A DNA stretch of 64,000 bases from Streptomyces albipurpureus (GCF_023701525.1 NZ_JAMQAW010000008.1:375003-439002); one strand, 5' to 3'; positions 17,863-26,385 are shown, numbered from the stretch's first letter. Program-made: numbers and translations. Notes: generated from the letters alone by a model not told the origin.

Positions 17863-19359
17863 TCAGCTCCCGTTCCGGAAGAGCCCTGCCGCGAAGGGCA
17901 AGGTGTTGGCGAAGGCTCGGTAGTGCTCCTTGTCGGTCCACTCCAAGCGGATTCCTGAGCGGGATGCCGCACTGCGGACGGTGTCGCCGTCCCGGCGAAG
18001 GGCTTCGTCGTCGGGGGCCGTGACGGTGATCCAGGCGGCCAAGCGGATGCCTGCTGCTCCAGCGGCGATCTCGTGCATGGTCCCCAGCGACGCTTTCTGA
18101 GCTTTCTGCTCGCGGGGGTCTTCGATGACTCCGGCGCGCTTGTCGGCCTGCCCGAGCTCGTTGGTGGCGTCTGCCATTGCCTCGGTGATCGCCTGGTCAG
18201 TGGGCACCAGGTCCATCGTCACGCTGACGGTGAAGACGACACCCTGAACGTAGAGCAGCACGGGTGCCATGAAGTTGATTCCGACGGGGAGGACTGGCAT
18301 CTCTTTGATCCACGCGGTGCGTGAGTACCAGCCGGGGGAGGTCTCCCAGCTACGCGATACCAGGTGGCTCGGGTCACGGGCGTCAAGCTCAGCTGGCCAG
18401 CAGGTGACGCGGTCCATGCCCGTTGTGTCGTCGATCCAGTGGCTCGGGTCGTACCCGTGGTGGATATACGAGGCCAGACCTGCTTCGTCCAGGTTGCGCA
18501 CGTGACGCAACTGGCCGCGAGAGAGCTGGCGGATGAAGTTCTCCAGCTCCTTGCCGAGGGCGATGCCGTAGCCGACGTGCAGGGTGTCGTAGCGTCGGGC
18601 CTCGGCGACCAGGTCCGTCGTGTACGGGATGCCGAGGACGAGAATCAGGCGACGATCCTCGGACGTGACGGCGACGTGTCGGATCAACTCCTGGTACGAG
18701 ACTTCCAGCCAGGCGGGCGCCTTCGGGTCGGCGCGTGCGGCCGCGTCCCGCGCGTGCGCGTTGGGATCGGTCGGGATTACGCGTGCGATCCATTGAAGGC
18801 GGCGGATTCGGCCGCCTCCGTCAGCCGTGGCCTTGAGCAGGGATTCGTAAGCCTGGATGAGCGATTCCTTGTCTTCGGTGTCGAGCGATCCGAAGTCTCG
18901 CATCGCCTCAACCTCGATCGCCGCTGTAAACATCAGCTCGTGCGGCTGGAGGAGGATCGCGATCTCGCCGAAGGCCGTGCGCGCGCTGATCCATTCCATG
19001 TCCCGGGGCACTCCGGCAGGAACGTCAACGGACATCCGCCGCCCGGCGATCAAGCGGCCCGCATACGGGGCCTGCGACTTGTACAGCAGCGATCCGTCCC
19101 GCAGCAGGCGGCGGTATGTACGCGTGACCTCAAACCACTTGAGAAAGGTGCGTCCGCGAAAGGGAGCGAGAACGGCCCACGCACACGGCCCGGCCAGCAC
19201 ACCGAAGCAGACCACCTTGAGCACGGTGCTGCTGACGAGCCAAGCGAGGACAAGCCCGCCAAGAAGCCCTGCGGCGAGAACGACTTGTTCGTCGCCCTCC
19301 AACTTGCGACCGAGTAGCCCCCGGGGCCTCGGACGAGGGAAGACGAACGTGCGGGCCAT
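17863..19359 (-). CDS. SCO6880-like membrane component of the actinobacterial T4SS
   Basis: A 498-aa protein with two hydrophobic segments near the N-terminus (about residues 26-65) and a long soluble part without Walker motifs. It resembles proteins annotated as SCO6880 family, which sit immediately upstream of a VirB4-like ATPase in actinobacterial conjugation loci. The architecture suggests a fusion of a VirB3/PrgI-like membrane part with the N-terminal domain of VirB4. It starts at ATG 19359 with AAGGAG upstream, 28 bases after the VirB6-like gene, and ends 4 bases before the VirB4-like start. The family call is from memory of the fold and context; the biochemical role is inferred. Confidence 0.75.
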   Translation of the reverse strand: MARTFVFPRPRPRGLLGRKLEGDEQVVLAAGLLGGLVLAWLVSSTVLKVVCFGVLAGPCAWAVLAPFRGRTFLKWFEVTRTYRRLLRDGSLLYKSQAPYAGRLIAGRRMSVDVPAGVPRDMEWISARTAFGEIAILLQPHELMFTAAIEVEAMRDFGSLDTEDKESLIQAYESLLKATADGGGRIRRLQWIARVIPTDPNAHARDAAARADPKAPAWLEVSYQELIRHVAVTSEDRRLILVLGIPYTTDLVAEARRYDTLHVGYGIALGKELENFIRQLSRGQLRHVRNLDEAGLASYIHHGYDPSHWIDDTTGMDRVTCWPAELDARDPSHLVSRSWETSPGWYSRTAWIKEMPVLPVGINFMAPVLLYVQGVVFTVSVTMDLVPTDQAITEAMADATNELGQADKRAGVIEDPREQKAQKASLGTMHEIAAGAAGIRLAAWITVTAPDDEALRRDGDTVRSAASRSGIRLEWTDKEHYRAFANTLPFAAGLFRNGS

Positions 19360-19387
19360 CAGCTGACTCCTTCAGTGGTGGGCGGCG

Positions 19388-20998
19388 TCATCGCGGGTCC
19401 TCGTCCGCCGGCGGGAGATCATCCGAGGGCTGTTCGGGGGGCATCTCCGCGGGCGGCCACGATGACGGTGGCGCAGGCTCGGCATCGCCCCCTGCGGCTG
19501 TTGCACCATTGCCGCCTCCAACAGGCGCGGCACTGCTCTCCTCTCCCGCCGCAGCCTCTCCGCCTGCTGGAGAAGTCGAGTCCGAGCCTGATGCAGCACC
19601 ACTCCCCGATCCCCCTCCTGAGGTTTTGTCACCGGCATTCCCAGCGGAGGTGTCCGGGGTGCCGGAGGCGCCATCCGCAGACCCGCTGGCCGCATCCACG
19701 CCCTGCTCGACTGCCTGCTCACCTTGCTCTTTGGCGGAATCGACGCCCTTCTTCGCTGCCACTGCCGCGGCACCGACTCCAGTGGCCGCTGCGCCGGCCT
19801 CAGCAACCTCAGCTTCTGAGCCTCCTCCGCCCAGGCTTTCGCCCCCTTCGCCCGAGTCACCACCCTCGCCCCCTCCACCACTGCCGCCCCCAAAACGCGA
19901 CTTGAGTTCGCCGAAGCTGTCGCCCATCTGACTGCCGACGTTCTGCGCACTGCCCTTCATGCCTTCCTTGGCCTGATGCATGCCCTGGATCTCATCACCC
20001 ACAAGAGGGAGGAACTTCGCAAGCTGGAATGGAAGGTAAAGGGCCAGCCAGAAGAGAGCGATCGCGGTGAACGCAGTTGCGAAACTCTGTGTCACGGAGG
20101 GACTGCTCGCATCGCTGACGAGCATCCCAGAAGCCAGATTCAGGGTAGTGAAAAGCACATACTTGCTCGCGATGATTCCGCACATAACGCCGACCCAGCG
20201 CTTAACGTGATTCCACAGACTTCTGTCGACCAGGCCGGAGAAGACACTCGTGCCCAGAACAAGTCCGGCAAGGATCAGTGCGTTCCGCACTATCAACTCC
20301 AGCCAGACACCCGCGATTGCAGTCAGGAGGGACAGGGCGAGGAAGATGACGAGGATCGAGCCACCAGGAATTGACATCAGCACACCCATGGCGGTGGTCA
20401 CCGTGAAGACCATGTCGGCCGCGTCCGAGGCCACTGGCATGAGCATCGCCTCAGCCGCCTCATCGAACAGCTTCACCGTGTACGCGATACCTGCTGGGGC
20501 CAAGGCGCTTACGGTGACTGAGATCAGCAGAAAGCCGATCGATTCGCCGAGGGCTTGCAACGGCGGGACCCCTTGGACAGCACGTTTCGCCACGGCCAAC
20601 AGCCAGAGAATTATGGTCAGAACCGTGGACGCAGCGAAGGCCATGGAGTACGCCCGGAGAAACCCTGGATCCTGCCAATCGATGGATGTCGTTGACAGGA
20701 GAGCCTTGATCATCTGAGTGAACAAGCTCGTGACGGCATTGTTGAAGAACTGGGCGATATAGCCCAGAGGGTCACTCATGAAGTCGACTGCCTTGTTCGT
20801 TGACTCCACGACACCGCAGACCTTGTCGGCGAAAGGAACGTTCTTGCAGGTCCAATCGCTGAAGTCGTTAGCCTCAGCCGTCTGCCCCGCGCTGAGCATC
20901 ACTTGCAGCGTCGTGGTGAGTCCCACAATACCGAGGACCCGAACGCGAATCCGGTGTCCCGCTTCAGCCCGTATAGGGAGGCGCATTGAAGTCCCCAT
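19388..20998 (-). CDS. VirB6/TrbL-like polytopic membrane protein with low-complexity tail
   Basis: Up to 536 aa. A signal-like N-terminus is followed by a short extracytoplasmic segment with paired cysteines (DWTCKNVPFADKVCGV). About seven transmembrane helices lie between residues 75 and 330, followed by a C-terminal tail of roughly 170 residues made almost only of Gly, Ser, Ala, Glu and Pro. That layout fits VirB6/TrbL inner-membrane channel subunits. ATG 20998 overlaps the upstream gene by 35 bases; ATG 20986, with GGGGA upstream, is an alternative start. The tail is probably disordered and its length may vary between relatives. Confidence 0.8.
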   Translation of the reverse strand: MGTSMRLPIRAEAGHRIRVRVLGIVGLTTTLQVMLSAGQTAEANDFSDWTCKNVPFADKVCGVVESTNKAVDFMSDPLGYIAQFFNNAVTSLFTQMIKALLSTTSIDWQDPGFLRAYSMAFAASTVLTIILWLLAVAKRAVQGVPPLQALGESIGFLLISVTVSALAPAGIAYTVKLFDEAAEAMLMPVASDAADMVFTVTTAMGVLMSIPGGSILVIFLALSLLTAIAGVWLELIVRNALILAGLVLGTSVFSGLVDRSLWNHVKRWVGVMCGIIASKYVLFTTLNLASGMLVSDASSPSVTQSFATAFTAIALFWLALYLPFQLAKFLPLVGDEIQGMHQAKEGMKGSAQNVGSQMGDSFGELKSRFGGGSGGGGEGGDSGEGGESLGGGGSEAEVAEAGAAATGVGAAAVAAKKGVDSAKEQGEQAVEQGVDAASGSADGASGTPDTSAGNAGDKTSGGGSGSGAASGSDSTSPAGGEAAAGEESSAAPVGGGNGATAAGGDAEPAPPSSWPPAEMPPEQPSDDLPPADEDPR

Positions 20999-21767
20999 CT
21001 GCCCGACGGAATTCCTCGACAGAGCTGGGTTCGTTTCCGCCGTCGTCGAGAGGAGTGGGCCCGTTCACCGAACTGATCGCCGCGAGTTTCCAGTCGGAGC
21101 TCTGCCATTGGAGGGTCAGCGTGTAGGTGGTCCAGGAAGCGGAGACCGGAAGTGGCGCGCTCTTGTCGCTCACACCGATGAGTCCGGTCATCCAGAGGGA
21201 CACGGTGGCAACCTGGTCTGAGTAGCTGACAGTCTTCGTGCCCATGGCCGCTGCGCGCGCCACCAACTCGTTCTGGTTGTCAGTCGTGACACCGAGAGCG
21301 AGGAGGACCTGCCTCATTCCCGCGTCATCGTTCCGGAGCAGCCGGTCCCGCGAGTCTGTGGCCGCCATCGCTGTAATGATCTTTCGGCGGGTCGACGTGT
21401 CCGTGAAGTAGCGCGCTGACGAACGTGCGATCTGGTAGTTGACCGCTGCCCGCACGGCACCGCCCTCGGAACGCGGGTACCCCACCGGGACACCGTCGAC
21501 ATGCTCCTGTTCGTTGACGGCTCCGTCGCCGCCGGCTCCCTGTGCGCCCTTGCCTGGTTTGGCGCTTTGGGCGGGGGCGGTCTGCGTCGAGCCACCCGAC
21601 TCGTTGTCGCTGCCACCGTTGGACAGCCGCACCCCGACGGCTAGGGCGAGCAGGAGCGTGAAGACGCCAGCCGCGATGGCCATTCCCCACCACCATGGTT
21701 TGCCTCCCGACTGGATAGCAGGATCTTCGCCGCCGAGCACGCGCGGACCGCGCGGCTTGGCCGCCAT
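20964..21767 (-). CDS. VirB8/TcpC-like bitopic conjugation protein
   Basis: A 267-aa protein with a short cytoplasmic N-terminus, one membrane helix at about residues 28-46 (WWWGMAIAAGVFTLLLALAV), a Gly/Ser/Gln linker and an outer domain. The outer domain ends in beta-strand-like stretches (SWTTYTLTLQWQSSDWKLAA), as expected for the NTF2-like fold of VirB8/TcpC. The start ATG 21767 overlaps the stop of the pilin-like gene by four bases. In Gram-positive systems such proteins assemble the channel scaffold. Assignment rests on topology and operon position, not on a catalytic motif. Confidence 0.7.
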   Translation of the reverse strand: MAAKPRGPRVLGGEDPAIQSGGKPWWWGMAIAAGVFTLLLALAVGVRLSNGGSDNESGGSTQTAPAQSAKPGKGAQGAGGDGAVNEQEHVDGVPVGYPRSEGGAVRAAVNYQIARSSARYFTDTSTRRKIITAMAATDSRDRLLRNDDAGMRQVLLALGVTTDNQNELVARAAAMGTKTVSYSDQVATVSLWMTGLIGVSDKSAPLPVSASWTTYTLTLQWQSSDWKLAAISSVNGPTPLDDGGNEPSSVEEFRRADGDFNAPPYTG

Positions 21768-22090
21768 CAGATTCCCAGCCCGTAGACGATGGTGAAGATG
21801 GTGCCGAGGGACCCGACGGCGAAGGCGCCAATCAGGCTGCCACCGACTTCCTTCTTCCCCTTGCTCACCTGGGCGGTGTCGTGCTGGCCTTCACCGACTT
21901 TGATATGGAAGGCACCGAGCGCCGCCCGGCCCAGCAGGGACACGATCACACCGGCCATGATCGCCTGCACAACCGTGCGCGCGGTAGCGCCAAGTGCTGC
22001 GAAGGGCCCCCAATCGGGGGCGACTCCGTCGACCAGACTGCCGATGTCTCCGTTCGCGGCAAGAATCACCAGTTCCTGGGAAGCAGACAT
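21767..22090 (-). CDS. Small two-helix membrane protein (VirB2/pilin-like position)
   Basis: A 107-aa protein with two hydrophobic helices (about residues 36-58 and 84-107) separated by a charged loop (KVGEGQHDTAQVSKGKKE). It is the first gene of the secretion operon. The size, topology and position match VirB2/TrbC-like small subunits, although no cleavable leader is obvious. I chose ATG 22090, with GGAGTGGC directly upstream, over an upstream in-frame start at 22147. A palindromic candidate operator lies about 75 bases upstream. Confidence 0.65.
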   Translation of the reverse strand: MSASQELVILAANGDIGSLVDGVAPDWGPFAALGATARTVVQAIMAGVIVSLLGRAALGAFHIKVGEGQHDTAQVSKGKKEVGGSLIGAFAVGSLGTIFTIVYGLGI

Positions 22091-22162
22091 GCCACTCCTC
22101 TCTCCCCGTCGCAGAGCTGACATAGAGCACGAGTTCACACGCGACACAAGCTACATACACTG

Positions 22163-22187
22163 ACTCTTGACAACAAGTGTTTAGAGT
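22163..22187. promoter_or_regulatory. Imperfect 25-bp palindrome, candidate operator of the divergent T4SS / wall-hydrolase genes
   Basis: ACTCT at 22163-22167 is mirrored by AGAGT at 22183-22187, with ACA/TGT matches inside and a second, nested CTTG...CAAG inverted repeat at 22166-22177. It is an AT-rich island in a GC-rich, 397-base divergent gap (22091-22487). GntR-type repressors of Streptomyces conjugation genes bind sites of this general form. No clean -10/-35 pair could be fixed on either strand. The rest of the gap shows nothing else I can support. Confidence 0.4.
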
Positions 22188-22487
22188 ATCTGACGCCAGA
22201 GGTGGGTGCGTCCTGATCGCTCTGTGGGGGTGGCATCCAGGCGGCGGCCCGGTCGCGGGCATCGGGCGAACGCTGCCGAGCTCCACGCCTATTTCTGCAT
22301 TTGCCCAGTCAAATACAGGTTACTGAATAGCGTTGCGCGCGGATGCCGGCTGGGGGTGACTCGCCTCGCGGTGGCCCTCGATGGATGTTGCGGTGGCGCA
22401 AGTTCGGCCATCCTACTGGCGCCACCGGGTGGCTAGCTCCTGGCCATTTCACCCCGAGTGCTGTTCACTGGAGGCAGTCATAAACAT

Positions 22488-23648
22488 ATGTTGATGAAAG
22501 GGGTGGTCGCAGTCAAGAAGACCGCCCTTGTCGTCCTCGCGTTGGGGCTGGCGGTGGTATCCCTCTGCGTGCTCGTCGTCTCAGCGGCCACTGGTCAGGC
22601 GCAAGCCCGTTCCGAGACCTGCGAGGGTCTCCAGCCCCTCGGGAACGGCCAGATCGGAGACGTCGCGGGTGGCAAGCCAGTTCTCTTCGAGGGAGTAGAG
22701 CGCCCTACCGGTTCACAAGTAGTGATCCCGCTCCGCCCCGAAGGCCATCAAACGCCCGCGCGGTGGTCAGTCCGCCAGGTCCGCAACGCTTCGAGCATCA
22801 CCAACGTCGCCCGGACTCGGAAGCTGTCGCCCCGGGCGGCTGTGATCGCGGTCGCGACCGCGATGCAGGAATCCACGCTGAACAACCTGGCTGGTGGGGA
22901 CCGTGACTCGGTCGGGCTCTTCCAACAGCGTCCTAGCCAAGGGTGGGGAACCGTTGCGCAGTTGACGGACCCGATCTACGCAGCGAGAAAATTCTACGAC
23001 GCCCTTACCGGAATCCCTGACTGGCAGACCAAACCGCTCGCAAAGATCGCCGGCGCAGTTCAGCGCCCAGCCAAAGAACTGGTAGGCGAGTACGCCAAGT
23101 GGGAGCAGACAGCGGGTGCGCTGGTCGCCAAAACGTGGGGCACCCATGCGGTGACCTCGGTCTCCAGCGGCTGTGAGAGCGATGAAGCAGAGGGTGTAGG
23201 CAGCGATCCTGCGGCGAAGTTCACGGTCAAAAACCCTCGTTCAGCTGCCCATGCCGCCGCCGTCGCTCGCAAGACAGCGGGCAAGCGGGGGTGGTACCGC
23301 ATGTGCGACAACTTCGTGGCCCAAGCGTACGGCTACGGATTCTCCGGTTCGGAGACCGCCAACGTGCACTGGAACCGGCTCGTCGACGCGGGTCTCGCGC
23401 ACCCTGGTGACGCCAACCCACCAGCAGGGTCACTCCTGTTCTACGACACCGGGGAGTACGCGGGCCACGTCGCCCTCTACCTGGGAAGCGGCAAGGTCGC
23501 CAGCAACGACATCCTCGACACCTACCGGGGCGAAGGGAAGATCGCGATCGTTGACAGGAAAGAGCTAACCGACGGCAAGTGGCGCCTGCGCTATCGCGGC
23601 TGGACTCAGCCGGGCTTCCCCAGCGCAGGAGGCAACAGCACCATCTGA
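22488..23648 (+). CDS. Two-domain cell-wall hydrolase (lysozyme-like + NlpC/CHAP-like), VirB1-like role
   Basis: About 386 aa, exported: a signal-anchor at residues 12-37 (VVLALGLAVVSLCVLVVSAA). The first domain carries AMQESTLNN at about 126 and GLFQQRPSQGWG at about 144, the lytic-transglycosylase-like pattern with a catalytic Glu. The second domain has a Cys nucleophile in RMCDNFVAQAYG at about 272 and GHVALYLG at about 326, as in NlpC/P60 or CHAP amidases/endopeptidases. It would open peptidoglycan for the conjugation channel. GGAGG lies 13 bases before ATG 22488; ATG 22494 and an upstream GTG at 22458 are alternatives. It is divergent from the secretion operon. Confidence 0.85.
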   Translation: MLMKGVVAVKKTALVVLALGLAVVSLCVLVVSAATGQAQARSETCEGLQPLGNGQIGDVAGGKPVLFEGVERPTGSQVVIPLRPEGHQTPARWSVRQVRNASSITNVARTRKLSPRAAVIAVATAMQESTLNNLAGGDRDSVGLFQQRPSQGWGTVAQLTDPIYAARKFYDALTGIPDWQTKPLAKIAGAVQRPAKELVGEYAKWEQTAGALVAKTWGTHAVTSVSSGCESDEAEGVGSDPAAKFTVKNPRSAAHAAAVARKTAGKRGWYRMCDNFVAQAYGYGFSGSETANVHWNRLVDAGLAHPGDANPPAGSLLFYDTGEYAGHVALYLGSGKVASNDILDTYRGEGKIAIVDRKELTDGKWRLRYRGWTQPGFPSAGGNSTI

Positions 23649-23676
23649 CTCACCACCGAAAGCAGGTGTCCTTACC

Positions 23677-24468
23677 ATGTCCGATGTCGTCCACGTCCGC
23701 ATCACCGTAGATGGGGCGTGCTTCATCGACGACGAGTACTTCGCGGCCCCGCCAGGGGTCTCAATCAACGAGGCCGTGCTCGCCCATCTCCAACTGGAGT
23801 CTGCCGCACTGGAGATATCGGTCCGCGCGACCATTCGAGACGAGCAAGCCGACTACACCACCGACATCGAGGTGAATCCAGACGGGACCAGTCAACCCGT
23901 CACCGCGCGAGCCGCAAATGCCACAACCTCACCTGGAGGCCGAACTGCGCCGACAACCGGATCGGTGCAACCGGCATGGTCATCCATTGAGGACCCAATC
24001 CCGCCCGGTCGCCCCTATGCCCCACTGCCGCAGCCATACCGAACCGCGCTCCAGGCAGTCTGCGCGACCGCCAACCACAACAAATTCACCGCAGCGGCGC
24101 GTGAAGCTGACCGACTACTAGCGGATTTAACCGCAGAGTACGGCCCTGACCACCTCTATACCCTGTCCGTCGGACTTGTGCGGGGTGACATCGCCTGGCT
24201 TGCCAAGGACTATCGCTACGGTTGGGAGAGCTGGAACTACATGGCCAGAGCCTGGAACCAGCACCTGGGCCCTGAACACATCACTACGATCCGCGCCGTG
24301 GGCAACAGTGTCGGCTGCTGGCACCGCCTGATGCCAGGCGAAGCCCTCTCGACGGCTCCCCAGGTCGTGGCGCTCCTCGGTAGGATCCCGGTCCCCGGCA
24401 GTGAACAGGCCCTCAAACGCATCCACCATCGGCGAAGTCTGCTTGCACGAGCATCGAAGAGCGAATAG
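23677..24468 (+). CDS. Hypothetical protein with TPR-like C-terminal half
   Basis: 263 aa. The N-terminal 90 residues look like a small alpha/beta domain. A Pro/Thr/Ser-rich linker follows, and then helices of about 35 residues (LQAVCATANHNKFTAAAREA, TLSVGLVRGDIAWLAKDYRY, TIRAVGNSVGCWHRL) resembling tetratricopeptide repeats. It follows the wall hydrolase by 28 bases on the same strand and probably shares its transcript. No signal peptide is visible, so it is likely cytoplasmic. No family name can be given. Confidence 0.65.
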   Translation: MSDVVHVRITVDGACFIDDEYFAAPPGVSINEAVLAHLQLESAALEISVRATIRDEQADYTTDIEVNPDGTSQPVTARAANATTSPGGRTAPTTGSVQPAWSSIEDPIPPGRPYAPLPQPYRTALQAVCATANHNKFTAAAREADRLLADLTAEYGPDHLYTLSVGLVRGDIAWLAKDYRYGWESWNYMARAWNQHLGPEHITTIRAVGNSVGCWHRLMPGEALSTAPQVVALLGRIPVPGSEQALKRIHHRRSLLARASKSE

Positions 24469-24478
24469 GAGTCACCCG

Positions 24479-24670
24479 ATGAATCCCATCACCACCGGTC
24501 GCACGATCATCTTCCTTCTCCCGTACGGGTTGCTCCTTGCGGGGATCCTCGCCGCAGCGAAAGTGTCGGGAGCGCCTGGGGGTACGACTGCCGTCTTCCA
24601 GGCTCTCGGAGTCGCTGCTCTCGGAGGCATTTGGGTCTGGCTTCGCGCTCGCAGGAGCTACCGCAGGTAG
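24479..24670 (+). CDS. Small two-helix membrane protein, 63 aa
   Basis: ATG 24479 has AGGAG eight bases upstream and lies 10 bases after the preceding stop. Two hydrophobic helices (about residues 10-27 and 38-56) are followed by a strongly basic end (RARRSYRR), suggesting that the C-terminus is in the cytoplasm. It is the last gene of the divergent three-gene unit and probably an accessory envelope protein of the conjugation module. Function unknown. Confidence 0.6.
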   Translation: MNPITTGRTIIFLLPYGLLLAGILAAAKVSGAPGGTTAVFQALGVAALGGIWVWLRARRSYRR

Positions 24671-24720
24671 GGCCGCAAGGCCGACTAGGGCTTCCGGCTG
24701 ATGAGCTCTCCCTGCGGGGG

Positions 24721-24868
24721 ATGACTTGGTGGGAGCCGGTGACAGTGCGTTTCGACCGGCGGCGGTGGTTGGAGGCGGTGTATTGCAACCGGAGTCTGGT
24801 CACGCAGCTTGACGGTGAGGAGGCGGATTGGAGCGATCCGATCCCCCCGATGGTGGTTCGCCGACGTC
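24721..24868 (+). pseudogene. Possible gene fragment cut off by the IS3 element
   Basis: From ATG 24721 a plausible protein start (MTWWEPVTVRFDRRRWLEAV) runs for about 49 codons with good GC bias and then enters the left inverted repeat of the insertion sequence. There is no good ribosome binding site (only a G run). The matching continuation to the right of the element was not found. It may be an unrelated chance frame; the other 50 bases of this gap hold nothing notable. Confidence 0.3.
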
Positions 24869-24894
24869 GGGCCTTGACCCCGGATTTTGGACAC
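24869..24894. repeat. IS3 left terminal inverted repeat
   Basis: It matches the reverse complement of 26151-26176 at 24 of 26 positions and marks the left element boundary. Confidence 0.85.
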
Positions 24895-24943
24895 CGGAGA
24901 CACTTGGATCTTGATGGTCCAGGAGAACGGAGTCCCCGTGGGG

Positions 24944-25249
24944 ATGAAGCACTACCCCGCCGAGTTCAAGGCGGACGCGGTCGCGTTGTACCGGTCGAGG
25001 TCGGGAGCGACGATCAAGTCCGTCGCCGCTGATCTCGGGGTGAACACCGAGACGCTGCGGAACTGGATCCGGGCCGCCGACGGGCGCCGTCCCGGCGCCC
25101 ACTCGACGCAGCCGGCCGCTGCCCGGACCGGCGGTGACGACGTTCAGGCGGAGCTGGCCGCCGCCCGCAAGAGGATCCGTGAGCTCGAGGAAGAGCGTGA
25201 CATCCTCCGCAAGGCAGCCCGGTATTTCGCGACGGAGACGCGCTGGTGA
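24944..25249 (+). CDS. IS3-family transposase OrfA
   Basis: A 101-aa DNA-binding subunit. Residues 1-45 form a helix-turn-helix (YPAEFKADAVALYRS ... SVAADLGVNTETLRNWI). A C-terminal leucine-zipper-like segment (AELAAARKRIRELEEERDIL) serves for multimerisation, as in other IS3 OrfA proteins. I chose ATG 24944; GTG 24938, with GGAG five bases upstream, is an equally possible start. The stop codon overlaps the GTG start of OrfB. No A-rich slippery heptamer is present, so OrfB may be made by re-initiation rather than frameshifting. Confidence 0.88.
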   Translation: MKHYPAEFKADAVALYRSRSGATIKSVAADLGVNTETLRNWIRAADGRRPGAHSTQPAAARTGGDDVQAELAAARKRIRELEEERDILRKAARYFATETRW

Positions 25250-26148
25250 ACCGCTACCAGTTCGTTGAAGACCACCAGCGTCGTCACGGCGTGAAGCGGC
25301 TCTGCGACATCCTCGGCCTCTCCCGCTCGAGCTTCTACTACTGGCGCCGCACCGCGGCAGCACGGGCGGCCCGGCGGGCCGTCGAGGCCGGCATCGCGGC
25401 CCGGATACGCAAGGCCCACCAGGAATCCGACGGCACCTACGGAGCCCCCAGGATCACCGCCGAGCTCCGCGACGAGGGCGGCCAGGTGATCAACCACAAG
25501 CGCGTCGCGAGGATCACGCGGACCATCGGGCTCGAGGGAGTCCGTCTGCGCCCCCGGCACCGCACCACGCTTGCGGACCAGGCCGCAGCGAAGGCGCCGG
25601 ATCTGATCTGCCGTGACTTCACCGCGTCCGCGGTGAACACGAAGTACGTCGGCGACATCACATACCTGCCGGTCAGAGGTGCCAAGCCGCTCTACCTCGC
25701 GACCGTCATCGACCTCGCCTCACGCCGGCTGGCCGGGTGGGCGATCGCCGACCACATGCGCGCCGAGCTCGTCATCGACGCCCTGACGGCCGCCGAGAAG
25801 ACCCGCGGAAACTTGACCGGAGCTGTGATCCACACCGATCACGGCTCGCAGTACACGAGCAGGTCCTTCGCTGAAATCTGCAGGTCAGCGGGGGTCCGAC
25901 AGAGCATGGGCGCGATCGGGTCCAGCGCGGACAACGCCGCCGCGGAAAGCTTCAACGCCGCCTTCAAGAGAGAGACGCTCAAGGGCCGCAAAGGCTGGTC
26001 GAGCGAGCGTGAGGCCAGGCTCGAAGCCTTCCGCTGGCTGACCCGGTACAACACCCGACGCAGGCACTCCCGCCTCGGTCAACGATCCCCGATCTCCTAC
26101 GAGAACGCCCTGCAACCAGCACCAACTACCCTGACCCAAGCCGCATAG
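25246..26148 (+). CDS. IS3-family transposase OrfB (DDE integrase)
   Basis: 300 aa. An HTH_21-like region (AHQESDGTYGAPRITAELRD) precedes the rve catalytic core, with all three acidic residues visible: KYVGDITYLP, VIHTDHGSQYTS and NAAAESFNAAFKRE. The C-terminal YNTRRRHSRLGQRSPISYE is typical of the family. The GTG start at 25246 overlaps the OrfA stop (GTGA). Length and motifs are intact, so the element may be active. Confidence 0.9.
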   Translation: MNRYQFVEDHQRRHGVKRLCDILGLSRSSFYYWRRTAAARAARRAVEAGIAARIRKAHQESDGTYGAPRITAELRDEGGQVINHKRVARITRTIGLEGVRLRPRHRTTLADQAAAKAPDLICRDFTASAVNTKYVGDITYLPVRGAKPLYLATVIDLASRRLAGWAIADHMRAELVIDALTAAEKTRGNLTGAVIHTDHGSQYTSRSFAEICRSAGVRQSMGAIGSSADNAAAESFNAAFKRETLKGRKGWSSEREARLEAFRWLTRYNTRRRHSRLGQRSPISYENALQPAPTTLTQAA

Positions 26149-26150
26149 AT

Positions 26151-26176
26151 GTGTTCAACATCCGGGGTCAAGGCCC
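26151..26176. repeat. IS3 right terminal inverted repeat
   Basis: Reverse-complement partner of 24869-24894. It lies two bases after the OrfB stop. Confidence 0.85.
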
Positions 26177-26385
26177 GAAACACGCTGACCCAGCACCCTG
26201 AACCACGTCGATGTGCCACGGACACGGTAGAGAGGCGGGCAATGCCGTCGCTGCGTCGATCTGCTCGTACACGTGTGGGATCCCCCTGAGTTGCGTGGTG
26301 AAGTCGCGACGGATGCGGGACCCGCCCGCTATCTGTCGACCACGGTGGCGGGATCGCGTGGCGACAGCGACACCACATACCTGCC
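26177..26385 (-). pseudogene. Possible coding remnant between the IS3 element and the HAD gene
   Basis: On the minus strand, one frame from about 26370 to the element border reads as a plausible protein interior (IRRDFTTQLRGIPHVYEQID) and is terminated by a TGA inside the right inverted repeat. It has no start codon with a ribosome binding site. I take it as a possible remnant of a gene broken by the insertion sequence; otherwise this 209-base stretch shows nothing. Confidence 0.3.

Larger units (their letters stand above)
24869..26176 (+). mobile_element. IS3-family insertion sequence
   Basis: The 1,308-bp element is bounded by 26-bp terminal inverted repeats (24869-24894 and 26151-26176; both begin GGGCCTTGACCCCGGAT, with two mismatches). 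Two further bases outside (TC/GA) extend the match. It encodes OrfA and OrfB of an IS3-type transposase with a GTGA overlap. No target-site duplication is visible, so one flank may have been lost or rearranged. Confidence 0.9.

Noticed and set aside
22167..22195. Plus-strand promoter starting with TTGACA at 22167
   Set aside because: No acceptable -10 hexamer lies 16-19 bases downstream; the sequence is better explained as part of the palindrome.
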